Assembly: GCA_025517485.1 (NCBI GenBank)
Contig: JAOPKB010000013.1
Span: forward strand, 1-64,000
Origin: Natronoglomus mannanivorans
GTDB lineage: Archaea > Halobacteriota > Halobacteria > Halobacteriales > Natrialbaceae
Length of the DNA: 64,000 nucleotides
Direction of reading: 5' to 3'
The first letter of the stretch is position 1, and the number at the start of each line of letters is the position of its first letter. The translations under genes and the position numbers were made by a program. Positions 9,073 to 20,830 of this stretch are shown in pieces. Under the pieces are notes generated by a model. The model ran no database searches. It was given only the letters and a program-made list of their open reading frames with translations, and was not told the DNA's origin.

Positions 9073-9677
9073 ACGCCCTCTACGTCGACGCGTGCGTCTT
9101 CGCGACGCTCGCCGAAATCGACCACACCGACGTTCTCGCGGAACTCGGCTGGACGGTCGTGATCCCGCGAGAGATCGCCGACGAACTCGCCGACGAGCCC
9201 GCGGCGAGTCATCTCACCCGTGTCCGCGAGGCCGACTCGTTTTCGGTCCTCGATCAGGTCGCGAACGAAGCACAGCCCGTCGCCGCCAACCTCGCGTCGT
9301 CGTATCTCGACTGTGACGGACGGTCGTGGTCGGCCGAAGGCGACGTCGCGCTGCTCGCGTACGCCCTTCACAACGAATCGCTCTCGACGATCGACCGAAC
9401 CGTGATCGCGACCGACGATCGACCCCTCCGGTCACGGTGTCACGCCCTCGATATCGACGTCACCAGCACGATCGGCATCCTCGTCTCCGCGGTCGAACAC
9501 GGCGCACTCGAGTCCGAGGAGGCCAAAGAGGCCATGCTCGCAATAGACGAAGTCGGGCCGCGCGTCAGCGTGACGTCGTTGCGGACGGCCGTCCGGTTGA
9601 TAAACGAGATCGAGGCGACAGGGGCGTCCAGAGCGGAGACCGAACTCGAGGCCGAGATCAGGTCCAGAGCGGAGTAG
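9069..9677 (+). CDS. PIN-like (DUF3368-type) toxin
   Basis: A 202-residue protein with a PIN-like fold. It begins MNALYVDACVFATLAEID, where D8 is the first acidic metal ligand. Further acidic positions are EGDVALLAYA (about residue 93) and IATDDRPLRSRC (about residue 116), followed by a helical C-terminal extension. The combination of UPF0175-like antitoxin and DUF3368/PIN protein is a known toxin-antitoxin type, with RNA cleavage as the presumed toxic activity. The C-terminal 60 residues (GPRVSVTSLRTAVRLINEIE onward) go beyond a minimal PIN domain and may contact the antitoxin. It overlaps the antitoxin gene by four bases. Confidence 0.85.
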   Translation: MNALYVDACVFATLAEIDHTDVLAELGWTVVIPREIADELADEPAASHLTRVREADSFSVLDQVANEAQPVAANLASSYLDCDGRSWSAEGDVALLAYALHNESLSTIDRTVIATDDRPLRSRCHALDIDVTSTIGILVSAVEHGALESEEAKEAMLAIDEVGPRVSVTSLRTAVRLINEIEATGASRAETELEAEIRSRAE

Positions 9678-9830
9678 CGACGGCGGGTGTCGCTGCGTTC
9701 CGTTCTGTCCTGTTCGTTCGCGTAGACGTCCGCAAAACTCGAGTTCGAGTTCGAGTTCGACGTCTGCGTTCGTCGGCCGCGGGTCGACCGCCGGTTCAGC
9801 TTCGATCCAGTCTCGCTCTCACTCTCACCC

Positions 9831-12788
9831 TCAGTCGTCGTCAAGCGGCGCCGACACCGGCTCGACGCGCTCGCCGCGGGGCCCCTCGAGGTCCACGCGG
9901 GGGAGCAGATCCCGGAGGTACCGTCCCGTGTGGGAGGCGTCGATCCGGGCGATCTCCTCGGGCGTCCCGGTCGCGACGACCTCGCCGCCGTTCTCGCCGC
10001 CTTCGGGACCGAGGTCGATGACGTGGTCGGCGTTCTTCACGAGGTCGAGTTCGTGTTCGATGACGGCGATGGTGTTGCCGTTGTCGGTCAGCCGGTGGAG
10101 GACGTCGATGAGTTTGCGCTCGTCTTCGCTGTGGAGGCCCGTCGTGGGCTCGTCGAGCAGGTAGAGCGTCTCGCCGGAGTCTTTCTTCCCCAGCTCCTCG
10201 GCCAACTTGACTCGCTGGGCCTCCCCACCCGACAGCGTCGTCGAGGGCTGGCCGAGGGTCATGTAGTCCAGTCCGACGTCCTTCAGGAGCTTTAGGCGCC
10301 GGCGGATCTGGGAGTTGGCCTCGAAGAACTCGTAGGCCTCTCCGACTTCCATGTCGAGTACGTCCGCGATGGTCTTGCCCTTGTAGGTAACGTCGAGCGT
10401 GGCGTCGTTGTAACGAGCGCCGCCACACTCCTCGCAGGGGACGTAAACGTCCGAGAGGAAGTTCATCTCGATCTTCACTGTGCCCTGTCCGCCACACTCC
10501 TCACACCGGCCGCCCTTGACGTTGAACGAGAACCGTCCCTTCTCGTAGCCCCGCTGTTTCGAGAGCTTCGTCTGGGCGAACAGCTCGCGAATGTAGTCGA
10601 AGACGTTGGTGTACGTCGCCGGGTTCGACCGCGGCGTCCGACCGATCGGCGACTGGTCGATCAGCCGGACCGTCTCGATCCCCTCGAGGCCCTCGAGGCC
10701 GTCGTGGTCGCCGGGGATCACCGAGGTGTTGTCGTTCATCTCCCGTGCCAGCCCCTTGTAGAGGACGTCGTGGATGAGCGTGGACTTCCCGGAGCCGGAG
10801 ACGCCGGTGATCGCAGTGAAACAGCCAAGCGGGATGTCGACGTCGAGGTCCTTGAGGTTGTGCTGGCGGGCCCCGAGGATGGTGAGCGCGCCGTCGGGGT
10901 CGCGTCGCTCCTCGGGAACCGGGATCTGCCGTCGTCCGGAGAGGTAGTCGCCCGTGATCGACCCCTCGCAGTCTTTGAGCTTCTCGACGTCGCCGTTGAC
11001 GACGACCTCGCCGCCGCGCTTGCCGGGGCCGGGCCCCATGTCGACGACCTGGTCCGCTCGGCGCATCGTCTCCTCGTCGTGTTCGACGACGATCAGCGTG
11101 TTGCCGATGTCCCGCAGCTCCTCGAGCGTGTCCAGCAGCTTGTCGTTGTCCCGCTGGTGGAGCCCGATCGAGGGTTCGTCGAGGACGTAGAGCACGCCGA
11201 CGAGTCCGGAGCCGATCTGGGTCGCCAGTCGAATGCGCTGGCTCTCCCCGCCCGACAGCGTCGAGGCCTCGCGGTCGAGCGTGAGGTACTCGAGGCCGAC
11301 CTCGCACATGAAGCTCAATCGGGAGCGGATCTCTTTGAGAATCTCCTCGGCGATGACCTTCTCGCGCTCGGTAAGGTCGGCTTCCATCGACTCGAAGTGT
11401 GCGAGCGCGTCGCCGATGCTTAGCCCGTTGATCTCGGTGATCGCCGTTCCGTCGACCAGTACCGCGCGGGAAGCGGGCTTCAGTCGCGTCCCGTCGCAGG
11501 CCGGACACGCCGTCGCCGACATGTAGTCCTCGATGTGTTCGCGCGTCGAGTCCGAGTCGGTCTCGAGGTACCGCCGCTCCAAGTTGGGAATGATCCCCTC
11601 GAACCGTTTACGCTTGCGCCGGGTGCCGTTTTTCGTTCGTCGCTCGAACAGCACCTGGTCGCTGGTACCGTAGAGAAACGCCTGCTGGGTCTCCTCGTCC
11701 AACTCTTCGAAGGGCGTCTGGAGGGAGACGCCGAAGTGGTCGGAGACGGCGTCGAGCCGAGTGCGGTAGTACGAACGGCTGTAGCTCCAGGGTTCGAAGA
11801 CCTTCTTGAGACTCTTGGATTCGTCCTGGACGACGAGGTTCTCGTCGATCTCCTTGGTTTCGCCCAGTCCTTCACACTCGGGACAGGCCCCGTGGGGGGA
11901 GTTAAAGGAGAACGAGCGAGTCTCGATCTCGGGGATGTCGATGCCACAGTGGGTGCACGCGAGGTCCTTCGAGAACTCGACGACGACGCGGCCGTCGTCC
12001 TCGGCTTCCTCGCCGAGCGCCCCCGTCGATCGGGACTCCTCGCCGAGGTCCGCCTCCTCGGGCGGGTCCGGAAGGATGACCTTCAGGATCCCCTCTCCCT
12101 CGTCGAGGGCCGTCTCGACGCTGTCGATGATCCGCGGTCGGGTCTCCGTGCTGACCTTCACGCGATCGACGATTACGTCGATCGTGTGGTCGTAGTTCTC
12201 GTCGAGGTCCGGCTTCGAGAGGGTGAGGTCGTGTTCCTCGCCGTCGACTTCGACGCGGGCGTACCCCTCCGACACTAACTCATCGAAGAGGTCCTCGAAG
12301 GCCCCCTTCTGGTCGCGGACCACGGGAGCCGCGAGTTTGGCCTTCGTTCCCTCGGGCAACTCGAGGATACGTTCGACCATGTTCTGGGCCGACTGTTCAC
12401 CGACTTCGCGGCCACACTCCGGGCAGTGGGGCGTGCCGACGCGGGCGTACAGCAGTCGCAGGTAGTCGTGCAATTCGGTGACTGTCCCCACCGTCGAGCG
12501 GGGATTGTTCGCGGCGTTCTTCTGATCGATCGAGATCGCTGGCGAGAGCCCCTCGACGGTCTCGACCTGTGGCTTGTCCATCTGGCCCAGGAAGTTCCGA
12601 GCGTAGGCCGATAGGCTCTCGATGTACCGTCGCTGGCCCTCCGCGTAGATCGTCTCGAACGCGAGCGAGGACTTGCCCGATCCCGAGAGGCCGGTGACGA
12701 CGGTGAACTCCTCGCGAGGAATCGAGACGTCGAGGTCTTTCAGATTGTGCTCTTCGGCACCGCGAACCTCGATGTACTCCGTACTCAT
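9831..12788 (-). CDS. uvrA: Excinuclease ABC subunit A
   Basis: A 985-residue DNA damage sensor of nucleotide excision repair, near the usual length for UvrA. It has two ABC ATPase modules: [12 protein letters not shown] near residue 33 with [19 protein letters not shown] and DEPSIGLH, and [13 protein letters not shown] near residue 660 with [16 protein letters not shown] and DEPTTGLH. The zinc modules include [27 protein letters not shown] and the UvrA-specific [20 protein letters not shown]. The ATG at 12788 gives [20 protein letters not shown]. UvrB and UvrC are not in the window. UvrA entered haloarchaea from bacteria according to general knowledge. Confidence 0.98.
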   Translation of the reverse strand: MSTEYIEVRGAEEHNLKDLDVSIPREEFTVVTGLSGSGKSSLAFETIYAEGQRRYIESLSAYARNFLGQMDKPQVETVEGLSPAISIDQKNAANNPRSTVGTVTELHDYLRLLYARVGTPHCPECGREVGEQSAQNMVERILELPEGTKAKLAAPVVRDQKGAFEDLFDELVSEGYARVEVDGEEHDLTLSKPDLDENYDHTIDVIVDRVKVSTETRPRIIDSVETALDEGEGILKVILPDPPEEADLGEESRSTGALGEEAEDDGRVVVEFSKDLACTHCGIDIPEIETRSFSFNSPHGACPECEGLGETKEIDENLVVQDESKSLKKVFEPWSYSRSYYRTRLDAVSDHFGVSLQTPFEELDEETQQAFLYGTSDQVLFERRTKNGTRRKRKRFEGIIPNLERRYLETDSDSTREHIEDYMSATACPACDGTRLKPASRAVLVDGTAITEINGLSIGDALAHFESMEADLTEREKVIAEEILKEIRSRLSFMCEVGLEYLTLDREASTLSGGESQRIRLATQIGSGLVGVLYVLDEPSIGLHQRDNDKLLDTLEELRDIGNTLIVVEHDEETMRRADQVVDMGPGPGKRGGEVVVNGDVEKLKDCEGSITGDYLSGRRQIPVPEERRDPDGALTILGARQHNLKDLDVDIPLGCFTAITGVSGSGKSTLIHDVLYKGLAREMNDNTSVIPGDHDGLEGLEGIETVRLIDQSPIGRTPRSNPATYTNVFDYIRELFAQTKLSKQRGYEKGRFSFNVKGGRCEECGGQGTVKIEMNFLSDVYVPCEECGGARYNDATLDVTYKGKTIADVLDMEVGEAYEFFEANSQIRRRLKLLKDVGLDYMTLGQPSTTLSGGEAQRVKLAEELGKKDSGETLYLLDEPTTGLHSEDERKLIDVLHRLTDNGNTIAVIEHELDLVKNADHVIDLGPEGGENGGEVVATGTPEEIARIDASHTGRYLRDLLPRVDLEGPRGERVEPVSAPLDDD

Positions 12789-12920
12789 CTATAACGCAGT
12801 CAGCGCTCGCACAAATGAAGGGCTGTCGGTTTCGGAACGCGGCGGAGTGAAAGTGAATCCGGATTCGGCTGTCGGCTTCGAGACCCGTTCGAGCGATTCG
12901 GCGACGGACCGCTCGAGCGG

Positions 12921-13160
12921 CTACAGATCGCCCCGGAGGATCACCTCGTCGCCGACCCGATCGAGCATGTCCTCGGTGACGATGTAGTCTTCCTCGTCTT
13001 CGCCCTCCCAGCCGACTTTGGCCATCACGTGTTCCGCGACGCTCGGGTTCGGATCGACGGCGGCCCGCTGGCCCTCGACTTTCGCGACGATCCCGAGTTC
13101 TTTGCCTTCGGCGTCGACGACTTTCTTGCCGACCTCGTCGTCGGTGAGTGTCGCTGGCAT
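12921..13160 (-). CDS. Small PRC-barrel-like protein
   Basis: A 79-residue acidic protein beginning MPATLTDDEVGKKVVDAEGK. The opening strand pattern (VGKKVVDAEGKELGIVAKVE, then GQRAAVDPNP) fits a PRC-barrel fold, as found in ribosome maturation factors and small halophilic proteins. Nothing catalytic is visible. The start was chosen because a TATA-like box lies 28 bases upstream. It is a stand-alone gene between uvrA and the putative origin repeats. Confidence 0.82.
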   Translation of the reverse strand: MPATLTDDEVGKKVVDAEGKELGIVAKVEGQRAAVDPNPSVAEHVMAKVGWEGEDEEDYIVTEDMLDRVGDEVILRGDL

Positions 13161-13183
13161 ACACTCGAGTATCACGGATAGTC

Positions 13184-13191
13184 GGATAATT
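13184..13191 (-). promoter_or_regulatory. TATA-like box for the PRC-barrel gene
   Basis: AATTATCC on the minus strand lies about 28 bases before the ATG at 13160, consistent with a leaderless mRNA. Confidence 0.5.
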
Positions 13192-13320
13192 CGACGGCTT
13201 GCACGTGGCACGCCCCGTTGTTTCTCGAACCGAGACCGTCCGCTCGAGGTTGTTCGATCGGCGTCTCGTCGGTCTCTGATCGCCAGTACGCATCACCTGC
13301 TGGTCGCACCCCCGTTTCGA

Positions 13321-13579
13321 TACAGTACGTTTCGTGTGCTTTCGTCCCCCAGAACGATCGATGTGGCTGGAAGAGAGTGAGAGTACATTTCGTGTGCTCT
13401 CGCTCTCGAACGCCGTCGCGTGGCACCACTCCAAAGTGCAGGTCCCGTGACTCTCCCAGGCGAACGGGACGAGAGAGAGGGCATTTCGTGTGTTCGTATC
13501 GTCAAACGCAATGGAATCCACCGACAGTAGCGACACTGCTCGGTGATTCCCGTGACACTCCGTAGCACACGAAACTGAC
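13321..13579. repeat. Left cluster of origin-like repeats (candidate ORBs)
   Basis: Four copies of a motif near TACRTTTCGTGTGCTYTCG lie upstream of the orc1/cdc6 gene: 13324-13345 (followed by CCCCC), 13383-13408 and 13481-13500 on the plus strand, and 13562-13578 inverted, reading GTTTCGTGTGCTAC on the minus strand. The spacing is irregular. Related copies occur just after the same gene. Clustered inverted and direct repeats beside an Orc1/Cdc6 gene are the hallmark of archaeal origins. The surrounding 465 bases (13161-13625) hold no convincing gene. Confidence 0.75.
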
Positions 13580-13588
13580 GAAGTCGGG

Positions 13589-13598
13589 TTTTAAATAA
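13589..13598 (+). promoter_or_regulatory. TATA-like box / AT-rich element before orc1/cdc6
   Basis: TTTTAAATAA is centred 32 bases before the ATG at 13626. It lies just inside the last left-hand origin repeat and could serve as promoter, as an unwinding element, or both. Confidence 0.55.
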
Positions 13599-13625
13599 TG
13601 GCGCTGAGTAACGTCCGACAATACG

Positions 13626-14828
13626 ATGAGCGGACCTTTTAGCGATCTCACGGAAACGCTCTTCGCGGACAAGAGCGTCCTCAGTGAGAGTTACCATCCG
13701 GAGGAGATTCTCGAGCGGGACGAAGAGATCGAGGAGTACCGCTACGCGCTTCAGGACATTCTCTTCGGCCGGGATCCGGAGAACGTCATGCTGTACGGGA
13801 AGGCCGGACTGGGGAAAACGGCAGTCACGAAATACATGACGGACGCACTTCGCGAGGAAGTCGCATCTCGTGAGGAAGCGGACGACCTCTTCGTTCACGA
13901 GGTCAACTGTAACGGGAAGACGCTTTTCATGGTCGTTCGTCGGCTCGTCAACGAACTGCTCCCGGAGGATGCGAGTCAGTTTCCCAAACGCGGGCTCGGA
14001 ACCGGTGATGCGTTCGACGAACTGTATCGACAACTCGACCGACTGGGCGGAACCCACCTCATCGTCTTCGACGAGATCGATCACCTCGACGACGTCAATA
14101 CGCTCCTCTATGAACTGCCTCGAGCGCGCTCGAACGGACACCTCGAAACGTCCCGAATCGGGATCATCGGCATCAGTAACAACTACACGTTCCGTAATTC
14201 CCTCTCGTCGAAAGTCAAAGACACGCTGATGGAGACCGAGATTTCGTTCAGTCCGTACGACGCAGGCGAACTGCGGACGATCCTCTACGACCGAGCCGAC
14301 CGGGCGTTCGTCGATGGCGCGTACGACAAATCTGCGATCACGATGGCCGCGGCGCTGGCTGCGCAGGACATGGGCAACGCTCGTCAGGCGATCGACCTCC
14401 TCCGCGTCGGTGCGGAAGTTGCAGAGAAGGCTGGCGATACACGCGTCGTCGACGATCACATCGAAAACGCACGAACGCTCGTCCAGCGCGGACGACTCCG
14501 GAACCGGATACGCGATCAGACACAGCACGCCCAATACATTCTGGAGACGGTCGCTCATCTCGAGAATCGCGGACAGACACCCGTCCGGTCGAAGACGATT
14601 CGAGCGAATTACGAGGACGTCGCCACGTCTTGGGCGTCAGAACCGCTGACTACGCTCAAGAGCATTCAAGATCACCTCGCTGAACTTCATATGCTCGGGT
14701 TTCTCCGACGAACCGAGAAAAATCACGGCCTCAGCGGCGGGCATTACTACGAGTACGAACTCGACCTCGAACCGGGGGTCGTTCTCGAGACTCGCGAGAC
14801 GATCGAAGGTGAAGAGCAAACAGTGTGA
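13626..14828 (+). CDS. orc1/cdc6: Orc1/Cdc6-family replication initiator
   Basis: A 400-residue AAA+ initiator that binds origin repeats and loads the MCM helicase. It shows Walker A GKAGLGKT near residue 59, Walker B IVFDEIDHLDD near 148, sensor 1 IGISNNYTF near 181, and sensor 2 GNARQAIDLLR near 254. A C-terminal winged helix covers about 305-380 (LTTLKSIQDHLAELHMLGFL). The length is normal for archaeal Orc1/Cdc6. Repeats of one family sit on both sides of the gene, so this initiator probably acts at the adjacent origin. Haloarchaea usually carry several such gene-origin pairs, and which subfamily this is cannot be decided without an alignment. Confidence 0.95.
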   Translation: MSGPFSDLTETLFADKSVLSESYHPEEILERDEEIEEYRYALQDILFGRDPENVMLYGKAGLGKTAVTKYMTDALREEVASREEADDLFVHEVNCNGKTLFMVVRRLVNELLPEDASQFPKRGLGTGDAFDELYRQLDRLGGTHLIVFDEIDHLDDVNTLLYELPRARSNGHLETSRIGIIGISNNYTFRNSLSSKVKDTLMETEISFSPYDAGELRTILYDRADRAFVDGAYDKSAITMAAALAAQDMGNARQAIDLLRVGAEVAEKAGDTRVVDDHIENARTLVQRGRLRNRIRDQTQHAQYILETVAHLENRGQTPVRSKTIRANYEDVATSWASEPLTTLKSIQDHLAELHMLGFLRRTEKNHGLSGGHYYEYELDLEPGVVLETRETIEGEEQTV

Positions 14829-14851
14829 ACCTCGGCCCGCTTTCCCTCTGT

Positions 14852-15010
14852 GAAAGCAGACGAATTGTACTCTCTCACTGTCCTCGGTGTTCGACGAGAG
14901 AGTACGTTTCGTGTGCTCTCGCTCTCGGGCACTGCGTCCTCGTCGAGCGGTCGGACACGACGTCTCCCGCTCGAGTTCCTCTCGAAAGCAGACGAACTGT
15001 ACTCACACTC
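14852..15010. repeat. Right cluster of origin-like repeats
   Basis: Three further copies of the motif lie just after the orc1/cdc6 stop: 14852-14876 inverted, 14899-14927 direct (AGTACGTTTCGTGTGCTCTC), and 14983-15005 inverted. The inverted pair share a variant core, TTCGTCTGCTTTC on the minus strand, so this side has its own subtype. A weak half-copy may lie at 15036-15050. The 265 bases from 14829 to 15093 hold no gene. Together with the left cluster this frames the initiator gene. Confidence 0.75.
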
Positions 15011-15093
15011 TCGTCGCTCGCTCTCCGAGTGGCCCAGTTGAAAGCAACACTCGCTCGATCAGGTGTGCAGTTCCTTTCGGTGGCCACTACAGC

Positions 15094-15525
15094 TCACGCC
15101 GTCTGCGTCCGGGGAACGATCGTCACCGGAACCGTCGACTGGCGGGCGACCCGATCGGTCGTACTTCCCAGCAGTTTCTCCGAGAGGTCGCTCTCCCCTT
15201 GCTGGCCGACGAGGACCAGATCCGCACCGACTTCGTCGGCGTACGCGAGGACGATCTCGCTGGGACGGCCGCGTCGGATTTCGGGGTGGATCTCGAGACG
15301 CTCGTCGTGGCCGTCGGCGGCCGCGACCACGTCGTCGACCAGCTCTCGGACCGCATCGTTCAGTTGGTCGACCTCGCGGACCCCGAATCGCAACCGGCCG
15401 CTGGGCTCGACGACCGAGAGGACGTGGAGTCGTGCGCCGACCGCGTCGGCCAGATCGATCGCGTGCTCGAGGGCTTCGTTCGCCGTATCGCTGTCGTCGA
15501 TCGCGACGAGGATCGTCTCGTACAT
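15094..15525 (-). CDS. Universal stress protein (UspA fold)
   Basis: A 143-residue single-domain Usp. It begins MYETILVAIDDSDTANEALE and has the ATP-binding-type C-terminal motif GQQGESDLSEKLLGSTTDRV, close to the classical G-2x-G-9x-G(S/T) pattern. It ends in VPVTIVP. The start used is the internal ATG at 15525; an extension MIPPREGT would be atypical for the family. It is one of four Usp proteins in this window. A stress-protective nucleotide-binding role is presumed from the family only. Confidence 0.93.
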   Translation of the reverse strand: MYETILVAIDDSDTANEALEHAIDLADAVGARLHVLSVVEPSGRLRFGVREVDQLNDAVRELVDDVVAAADGHDERLEIHPEIRRGRPSEIVLAYADEVGADLVLVGQQGESDLSEKLLGSTTDRVARQSTVPVTIVPRTQTA

Positions 15526-15661
15526 GGTGCCTTCTCTCGGCGGGATCAAGATAAACGTGACAGTGTGGCGACCACCGCGGGCTCGGCCGGACTGCTGGTC
15601 GCCAGCCGTCCGCCACGTCCGTCTCGAGCGCTGTCGCCCCCGTCATCACTCGCAGCGACCG

Positions 15662-15882
15662 TCAGGACTCGAGGTTCCGGTACACCCGGTAGGAGTACGC
15701 CGTCAGACCGAGTCCGAGACGATCACCCTCGCGCTCGGATTCGGCTCGCGACGCTGGGTGCGTTGCTCGCGAGCGCAGCCCACTAGGCGTTCGGCCTCGA
15801 CAGCGATCTCGTGGTCCTCATCGAGAGCGCGCTCACTGTCGCCGGATTCGGCGTCATCACGTCCTCGCTGTACAGCCAGTGA
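15662..15882. pseudogene. Possible remnants of small coding sequences
   Basis: In the 430 bases from 15526 to 15955 no intact gene is seen, but two protein-like pieces are. On the minus strand a reading frame ends at 15662 with LGLGLTAYSYRVYRNLES and has no credible start. On the plus strand a frame runs up to the stop at 15880-15882 as DSDLVVLIESALTVAGFG then VITSSLYSQ, preceded in frame by a TAG at 15784-15786 and by LATLGALLASAAH. The plus-strand piece looks like two membrane segments broken by a stop codon. Both could be chance readings in GC-rich DNA. Confidence 0.3.
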
Positions 15883-15955
15883 GTCGTCGCTCGGCGAACG
15901 TATCGTGAAACTGTCTCGAGCACACGCTTTTCGTCTCTCGAGTCCTAGTTCGATC

Positions 15956-16150
15956 ATGCAGGGCGTCTACAAGTGTGGTGCGTGCGATGCCCATTTCCGA
16001 GCGACTCGCCGACAGTGTGCGATGTGCGGGGAGGCTGCGGAGACGACCCGCGAGACGTGTCGTGGGTGTGGAACGACTCTCGGCGATTCGTCGGTCCAGC
16101 GGTGTCCGGTCTGCGGGTCGGACGACGTCGAGCAGGTCACCGTCGCCTGA
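15956..16150 (+). CDS. Small double zinc-ribbon protein
   Basis: A 64-residue protein with four Cys pairs: CGAC, CAMC, CRGCG and CPVCGSDD. These fit two zinc-binding knuckle modules (about residues 7-24 and 35-53). It begins MQGVYKCGACDAHF. Such short haloarchaeal zinc proteins are common and mostly uncharacterised; nucleic-acid or protein binding is plausible, but nothing further can be read. No neighbour gives a functional hint. Confidence 0.8.
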   Translation: MQGVYKCGACDAHFRATRRQCAMCGEAAETTRETCRGCGTTLGDSSVQRCPVCGSDDVEQVTVA

Positions 16151-16383
16151 GGCGATCGTCGTAACGGATCGATGGCATCGGCGCTCGAGGGTCGAACGAA
16201 CAGCGATGCCAGTGACGGCTCTCTGTGGGTCTCGGTCCGAGGACGACGCTGTCTCCGGTAGCACTCGAGTCGATCCGTCGACGTCCGTCGTCCGAGAACG
16301 AACGCGACGCTCGTTGTGATGATATGACTACGTTCGAAACACGCTCGAAACAGAAACGCCGCAGACGATTCGCTCGAGTCCGC

Positions 16384-16953
16384 CTACCCGAGGATGTAGT
16401 CGAGCGTGGGGTACTTCTCGATCAACGGCTGGCCGTCGATCTCGTAGCGCTCGATGAGCTGGTCCAGCCCGAGGATCCGGCCGGCACCGAAGGCGGCGAC
16501 GGCGAGGAACACGAGCAGGTACGCGAAGTCCCCGTTGATCATGCCGTGTTCGACGCTCCAGTTCGCGAAGTAGAACATGAACATCATCGTCGCGCCGAAG
16601 AACGCCGCGAGGCGAACGAAGGCGCCGACGAGGAGGCCCAGCCCGATTGCGATCTGGCCGAACGGAACGGCGATGTTGACGATTTCGACGAACCACGAGG
16701 TGGTCCCCATCCACGTGAACATCCCGATTAGGGGACTGGCCTCGTTGACGCCGTGGAGTAGGAAGCCTTCCGCGCTGAAGGCCTCTGCAGCCAGGAGCTT
16801 GTCCAGACCGGCGTAGAGGAACGCGTAGCCCATCATGAGACGAAGTGCGAGGACGAACCACGCACTTAGACTGTGGGCCTGTCCCCGGACGGTGATGCCG
16901 CCGAGTTTGCTCTCGAACACGTTCGCGTCCATCGTTATCTTCTCTGCTGCCAT
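16384..16953 (-). CDS. DoxX-family membrane protein (copy 1)
   Basis: A 189-residue four-helix membrane protein. Segments are SAWFVLALRLMMGYAFLYAG near residue 30, FVEIVNIAVPFGQIAIGLGL, VRLAAFFGATMMFMFYFANW and FAYLLVFLAVAAFGAGRILG. The C-terminus EKYPTLDYILG is nearly the same as that of the second DoxX-type gene at 33801. The family includes the small subunit of thiosulfate:quinone oxidoreductase, but no partner gene is adjacent, so that function is not claimed. A downstream Met (MDANVF, at 16932) is an alternative start. Confidence 0.9.
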   Translation of the reverse strand: MAAEKITMDANVFESKLGGITVRGQAHSLSAWFVLALRLMMGYAFLYAGLDKLLAAEAFSAEGFLLHGVNEASPLIGMFTWMGTTSWFVEIVNIAVPFGQIAIGLGLLVGAFVRLAAFFGATMMFMFYFANWSVEHGMINGDFAYLLVFLAVAAFGAGRILGLDQLIERYEIDGQPLIEKYPTLDYILG

Positions 16954-17167
16954 ACTTCTATAGAAGGCTGCTCAGAGCATATACGCCGACGCAGATTCCC
17001 GGGGTGTGAGAATCTGTACTCGGCGGTTTCGGCATATGCGTCCGAAATACGATTCGGTTCGAACGCCGACCGCTCGAGTTAGTCGGTCGGTTCCGGCCTC
17101 GGGTACGGACTGTCTGTCCAGTCGCGACGGTTCGACCTCGAGTGGATCGAGTCCCAAGCTCGATCTC

Positions 17168-17197
17168 CGAGGCTCGAATCTCGAGATTCGAGTCTCG
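17168..17197. promoter_or_regulatory. Palindrome upstream of a Usp gene
   Basis: CTCGAATCTCGAGATTCGAG at 17173-17192 is a perfect 20-base palindrome. Beyond one mismatch on each side it extends for four more matching base pairs. It lies just before a TATA-like CTATTTGG (17201-17208) and about 45-70 bases ahead of the Usp start at 17240. That position suits an operator or upstream activator site. Confidence 0.5.
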
Positions 17198-17239
17198 AGG
17201 CTATTTGGCCCTCTGGGTCCAACGCCAATACAGACAGCA

Positions 17240-17866
17240 ATGTACCACGACCTCCTCATTCCGACCGATGGGAGCGACGGCACGCGTCAGGCGCTCGTCC
17301 ACGGCCTCGCGATCGCCCGTCGGTTCGACGCTACTGTCCACGCGCTGTCGGTACTCCCCGAAGGACCGTACGGCTCCCTCGAGAGCGACGAGTCGGCCGC
17401 CGAGGCCGAACGCGACGCCGAACGAGCACTCGAGCGCGTCGAGACCGACGCGGAACGAGACGGTCTCGAGAGCGCCACGGCGATCCGCAGGGGTGCTCCA
17501 CACGAGGAGATTCTGGCGTACGCCGAGGAGAACGGGATCGACATGATCGTCATGGGTACCCACGGTCGAACCGGCATCGACCGTGCGCTGGTCGGCAGCG
17601 TCACCGAGCGGATCGTCCGCGAGGCGTCGGTTCCCGTGGTTACCGTTCGCGTGAGCGACGACCTCCGGATCGGAGACGCCGCCGATGCCGAGGCGATCGC
17701 CCTCGAGGGACTCGAGGCGCGCGGGTACGACGACGCGACCACAGTCGACGATCCCCATCGCACCAGCGGTTCGTGGATCGTCCCCGTCGAGACCCGCGAG
17801 GGCCGAATTCAGGTGCACGTGGACGCGGCGTCGGGTGACGTGCGGTTGGCGCGGCTCGACGGATAG
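17240..17866 (+). CDS. Universal stress protein with C-terminal PepSY-like extension
   Basis: A 208-residue protein. Residues 1-140 are a Usp domain (MYHDLLIPTDGSDGTRQAL, then GTHGRTGIDRALVGSVTERI with the ATP-binding G-rich motif). The remaining 65 residues form a separate small domain (AIALEGLEARGYDD, then GSWIVPVETREGRIQVHVDA and SGDVRLARLDG). The alternation and the closing D..SGDV pattern resemble a PepSY module. PepSY is usually extracytoplasmic or protease-inhibitory, so its presence behind a cytoplasmic Usp is unusual; that assignment is tentative. The start was chosen because the Usp fold begins there. Confidence 0.88.
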   Translation: MYHDLLIPTDGSDGTRQALVHGLAIARRFDATVHALSVLPEGPYGSLESDESAAEAERDAERALERVETDAERDGLESATAIRRGAPHEEILAYAEENGIDMIVMGTHGRTGIDRALVGSVTERIVREASVPVVTVRVSDDLRIGDAADAEAIALEGLEARGYDDATTVDDPHRTSGSWIVPVETREGRIQVHVDAASGDVRLARLDG

Positions 17867-17906
17867 CTCGAAATAACAATCGCGACCGGTCCGAAACCCC
17901 GACGAC

Positions 17907-20678
<2,772 letters not shown>

Positions 20679-20698
20679 GCACGACTTTTGAGTCGAGC

Positions 20699-20710
20699 GT
20701 ATATTAATTC
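20699..20710 (-). promoter_or_regulatory. TATA-like box for acnA
   Basis: On the minus strand GAATTAATATAC is centred about 26 bases before the ATG at 20678, supporting a leaderless aconitase mRNA and this start codon. Confidence 0.6.
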
Positions 20711-20830
20711 GCGGTCGAACGTGTTGGTCACCGACGGCTGTGGTTGGGCCGGTGTTTGACGGCGGATTCTCGAGGCCGTCGTTGCGCGTCCTGAACGTGG
20801 GAGGACTATCGAGGGCCGATTCGGCTTCGG

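Noticed and set aside
13293-14558. A 421-codon minus-strand frame over the orc1/cdc6 gene and the left repeats
   Set aside because: It runs through the repeat cluster and antisense to an intact AAA+ gene, with no family features.
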